Shown: one piece after another, positions 62,293 to 64,000 of the stretch | Numbering within the stretch: position 1 is the first letter of the stretch | Layout: the number at the start of each line of letters is the position of its first letter | Source of the DNA: Pseudoalteromonas spongiae UST010723-006 | Lineage (GTDB): Bacteria > Pseudomonadota > Gammaproteobacteria > Enterobacterales > Alteromonadaceae | Length of the DNA stretch: 64,000 nucleotides | Assembly (NCBI RefSeq): GCF_000238255.3 | Contig: NZ_CP011040.1 | Coordinates: 868,001-932,000, forward strand | Direction of reading: 5' to 3' | The notes under the pieces: generated by a model | The model's database searches: none | Seen by the model: only the letters and a program-made list of their open reading frames with translations | What the model was told of the DNA's origin: nothing | Made by a program: the position numbers and the translations under genes

Positions 62293-64000
62293 GTGCGAGA
62301 AGTGTTTAAAAAGTCGTTAGTTGTTTCATTATTAAGTGTTCATTTCACATCATTGGCCGAGCAAAATAGTCCGAGTTTTGCCGATATTGAAACCATAGTA
62401 ACAACCGCGTCGCGCACCAAGAAACGCCATTTTGATCTGATAGGCAATACCAGCATTATCTCAAAAGATGCGGTTGCTACCGTTAACGCAGAGCACTTAA
62501 ATCAAGTGTTAAGTTTAGCGTCGGGGGTATGGTTAAGTCGTGGTAATGGCCAAGAATCATTGCTTTCGTTGCGTTCGCCTGTGTTAACAGGGGCAGGTTC
62601 TTGCGCTGAATTTTTGATGTTAGAAAATAACATTAGCCTACGGGCACCCGGATTTTGTAACGTAAATCAATTGTTCGATAGCCATTTTGAAATAAGCGAC
62701 CGCATTGAAGTAGTAAAAGGCAATAATTCAGCACGTTATGGTTCAAACGCAATCCATGGCGTAATCAACATTAATAATACGCTCTACGCCAGCGAAAATC
62801 AGCTCACTCTAGACATGGGCAATGATGATTTTTACCGGCTAAACGCAAAGGCAAGTAACGATTTTGACAATATGCAGTTAGGTATTGGCGTAACCGTTAC
62901 GAGCGATGGCGGTTATCAGTTGAGTTCCGGTTATCAACAGCAAAAACTATCAGTCTCGGCACAACACCAGCTCGGCAATTGGCAAACAACACACCATTTT
63001 AGTGTAACTAATCTCGAGCAAGATACCGCAGGTTATTTACAACAAGGCGAAAATGCATATAAAGATAAATCGCTGTTGAAAATTAATGAATTTCCAGATG
63101 CCTATCGCGACAGTGTCGCTATGCATTACAGCATGCAAAATAGCGCTGAAATAAACAATGCCCTATGGCAACTAACGCCTTATCTACGTTACACAGATAT
63201 GACGTTTTTAATGCACTTTTTACCTGGAACGCCTATTGAAGAGAACGATCACCATAGCATTGGACTGCAGCTATCTCGATATGCAGAAGTGACGGATGCC
63301 TTGTCGCTTAAATTAGGTAGCGACCTCGATTTTACCCAAGGTTCGTTACAACAATATCAAACAAATGACACCATATCAGATTCGGCGTTTTTAAGAGCGG
63401 TACTTCCCAAAGGACAACATTACGATTACACGGTTAATGCAAAAAGTTACGCGCTTTATGGTCAGCTTGATTATCAAATAGCAGCCGATCAGAATGCTTT
63501 TTTAGCGCTTAGACATGATATTACCGAATACGATTACGATAACGCATTAAGCACAGGTAATTTAAAAGATGACGGCACTGCGTGTGGCTTCGGCGGTTGT
63601 CGATACACTCGCCCCGCTAATCAAACCAATCGCTTTAACGATACAAGCTACAGCCTTGGCTATTCTTTAACGCTAAACGACAATACGATTGTATTTGCTA
63701 AACTAGATAACAGTTTTAGAGCACCACACACCGCCGAACTTTATCGCCTGCAGAACAATCAGCAACAAAATGACATAACCAGTGTCGACGCAAACCAGCA
63801 AGAGCTTGGCCTGCGTTTTCAAACAGAAACGGTATTCGGTGAGCTTGCGTTTTATCATCTAACTAAGAAAAACGCGATTTATCAAGATTCAGACAGACAT
63901 TATCTCAATGGTTTATCGACTCAGCATCAAGGGCTCGAGTTTGATCTCACCTGGCGCCTTAACGACATATTTAAAACGCGTTTGAATTCAAGTTATGCAA
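62293..64000 (+). CDS. TonB-dependent outer-membrane receptor, partial
   Basis: The first 569 codons of a TonB-dependent receptor; it runs off the right edge. Signal peptide (about 1-23), TonB-box-like ETIVTTASRTKK, then the plug domain with LSLASGVWLSRG, a cysteine pair (GSCAEFLMLENN and GFCNVNQLF) and DRIEVVKGNNSARYGSNAIH, followed by barrel strands. The cysteine pair in the plug marks a distinct subgroup. The start is GTG at 62293 with AAGG eight bases upstream. A -10-like TATAAT at 62240-62245 lies ahead, without a good -35. No Fur box is visible, so ligand is open. Confidence 0.9.
   Translation, partial: MREVFKKSLVVSLLSVHFTSLAEQNSPSFADIETIVTTASRTKKRHFDLIGNTSIISKDAVATVNAEHLNQVLSLASGVWLSRGNGQESLLSLRSPVLTGAGSCAEFLMLENNISLRAPGFCNVNQLFDSHFEISDRIEVVKGNNSARYGSNAIHGVININNTLYASENQLTLDMGNDDFYRLNAKASNDFDNMQLGIGVTVTSDGGYQLSSGYQQQKLSVSAQHQLGNWQTTHHFSVTNLEQDTAGYLQQGENAYKDKSLLKINEFPDAYRDSVAMHYSMQNSAEINNALWQLTPYLRYTDMTFLMHFLPGTPIEENDHHSIGLQLSRYAEVTDALSLKLGSDLDFTQGSLQQYQTNDTISDSAFLRAVLPKGQHYDYTVNAKSYALYGQLDYQIAADQNAFLALRHDITEYDYDNALSTGNLKDDGTACGFGGCRYTRPANQTNRFNDTSYSLGYSLTLNDNTIVFAKLDNSFRAPHTAELYRLQNNQQQNDITSVDANQQELGLRFQTETVFGELAFYHLTKKNAIYQDSDRHYLNGLSTQHQGLEFDLTWRLNDIFKTRLNSSYA

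Noticed and set aside
1..64000. tRNA, rRNA, CRISPR array, prophage or complete insertion sequence
   Set aside because: None was recognised on either strand by reading; small RNAs without strong sequence signatures cannot be excluded.

Overview
The window is an ordinary, gene-dense stretch of chromosome from a low-GC (roughly 40%) marine-type gammaproteobacterium. The repertoire (RlmF, YbiT, an EfpL/YeiP-type EF-P paralogue, DUF2164 and DUF2960 proteins, two bifunctional c-di-GMP enzymes, several Fur-type sites) fits Alteromonadales, with Pseudoalteromonas or a close relative most likely. That assignment is recognition from the proteins, not a database result. No rRNA, tRNA, CRISPR array, prophage or complete insertion sequence was seen.

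Layout. 0-6 kb: the 5' end of dnaK with a sigma-32 promoter, a TesB-type thioesterase, a periplasmic binding protein, an arginase-family enzyme, and a coupled DUF898 membrane protein/M48 peptidase pair. 6-14 kb: a hairpin-rich non-coding block, small proteins, cobQ, the convergent nucleoside-salvage genes udp and cdd, a GGDEF-EAL protein followed by a Sel1-repeat protein and a membrane FKBP. 14-20 kb: an outer-membrane-like protein, a RegB/RegA-type redox two-component system translationally coupled to a small zinc-ribbon gene, a divergent FabH-like synthase, and a tightly coupled pilZ - ParA/ParF-like ATPase - ribbon-helix-helix operon. 20-36 kb: housekeeping and accessory enzymes (M17 aminopeptidase, LETM1-like protein, rlmF, tdk, ugd, efpL, GNAT, DUF481, RmlD-like, flavin reductase, TrmK-like, MAPEG, RidA, M23 lipoprotein, LysR/nitroreductase) and a MITE-like element with 17-bp terminal inverted repeats. 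36-42 kb: a PKD lipoprotein, Tat-exported PhoD, and a cluster of an HExxH peptidase, a TerB-like protein and a frameshifted DUF3754 gene. 42-56 kb: an RND efflux pair with a Fur-like box, an esterase resembling enterochelin esterase with a Fur box on its promoter and a collapsed TonB-receptor remnant behind it, a CDF metal exporter, a CHASE-PAS-GGDEF-EAL protein and two lone binding proteins. 56-64 kb: ybiT, a ten-repeat DUF5666 lipoprotein, a cytochrome c/PQQ-sugar-dehydrogenase fusion, and the start of a TonB-dependent receptor that runs off the right end.

How parts work together. Three proteins make, degrade or probably bind cyclic di-GMP (GGDEF-EAL at 10.7 and 51.7 kb, PilZ at 18.7 kb). 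The 42-56 kb stretch looks partly iron-responsive and has lost a receptor. The most distinctive items are the pilZ-parF-RHH operon, the two broken genes (DUF3754 frameshift; TonB receptor reduced to its two ends), the MITE-like element, the minimal LETM1-like protein and the DUF5666 repeat lipoprotein. I found no cluster that clearly forms a new defence or biosynthetic system.
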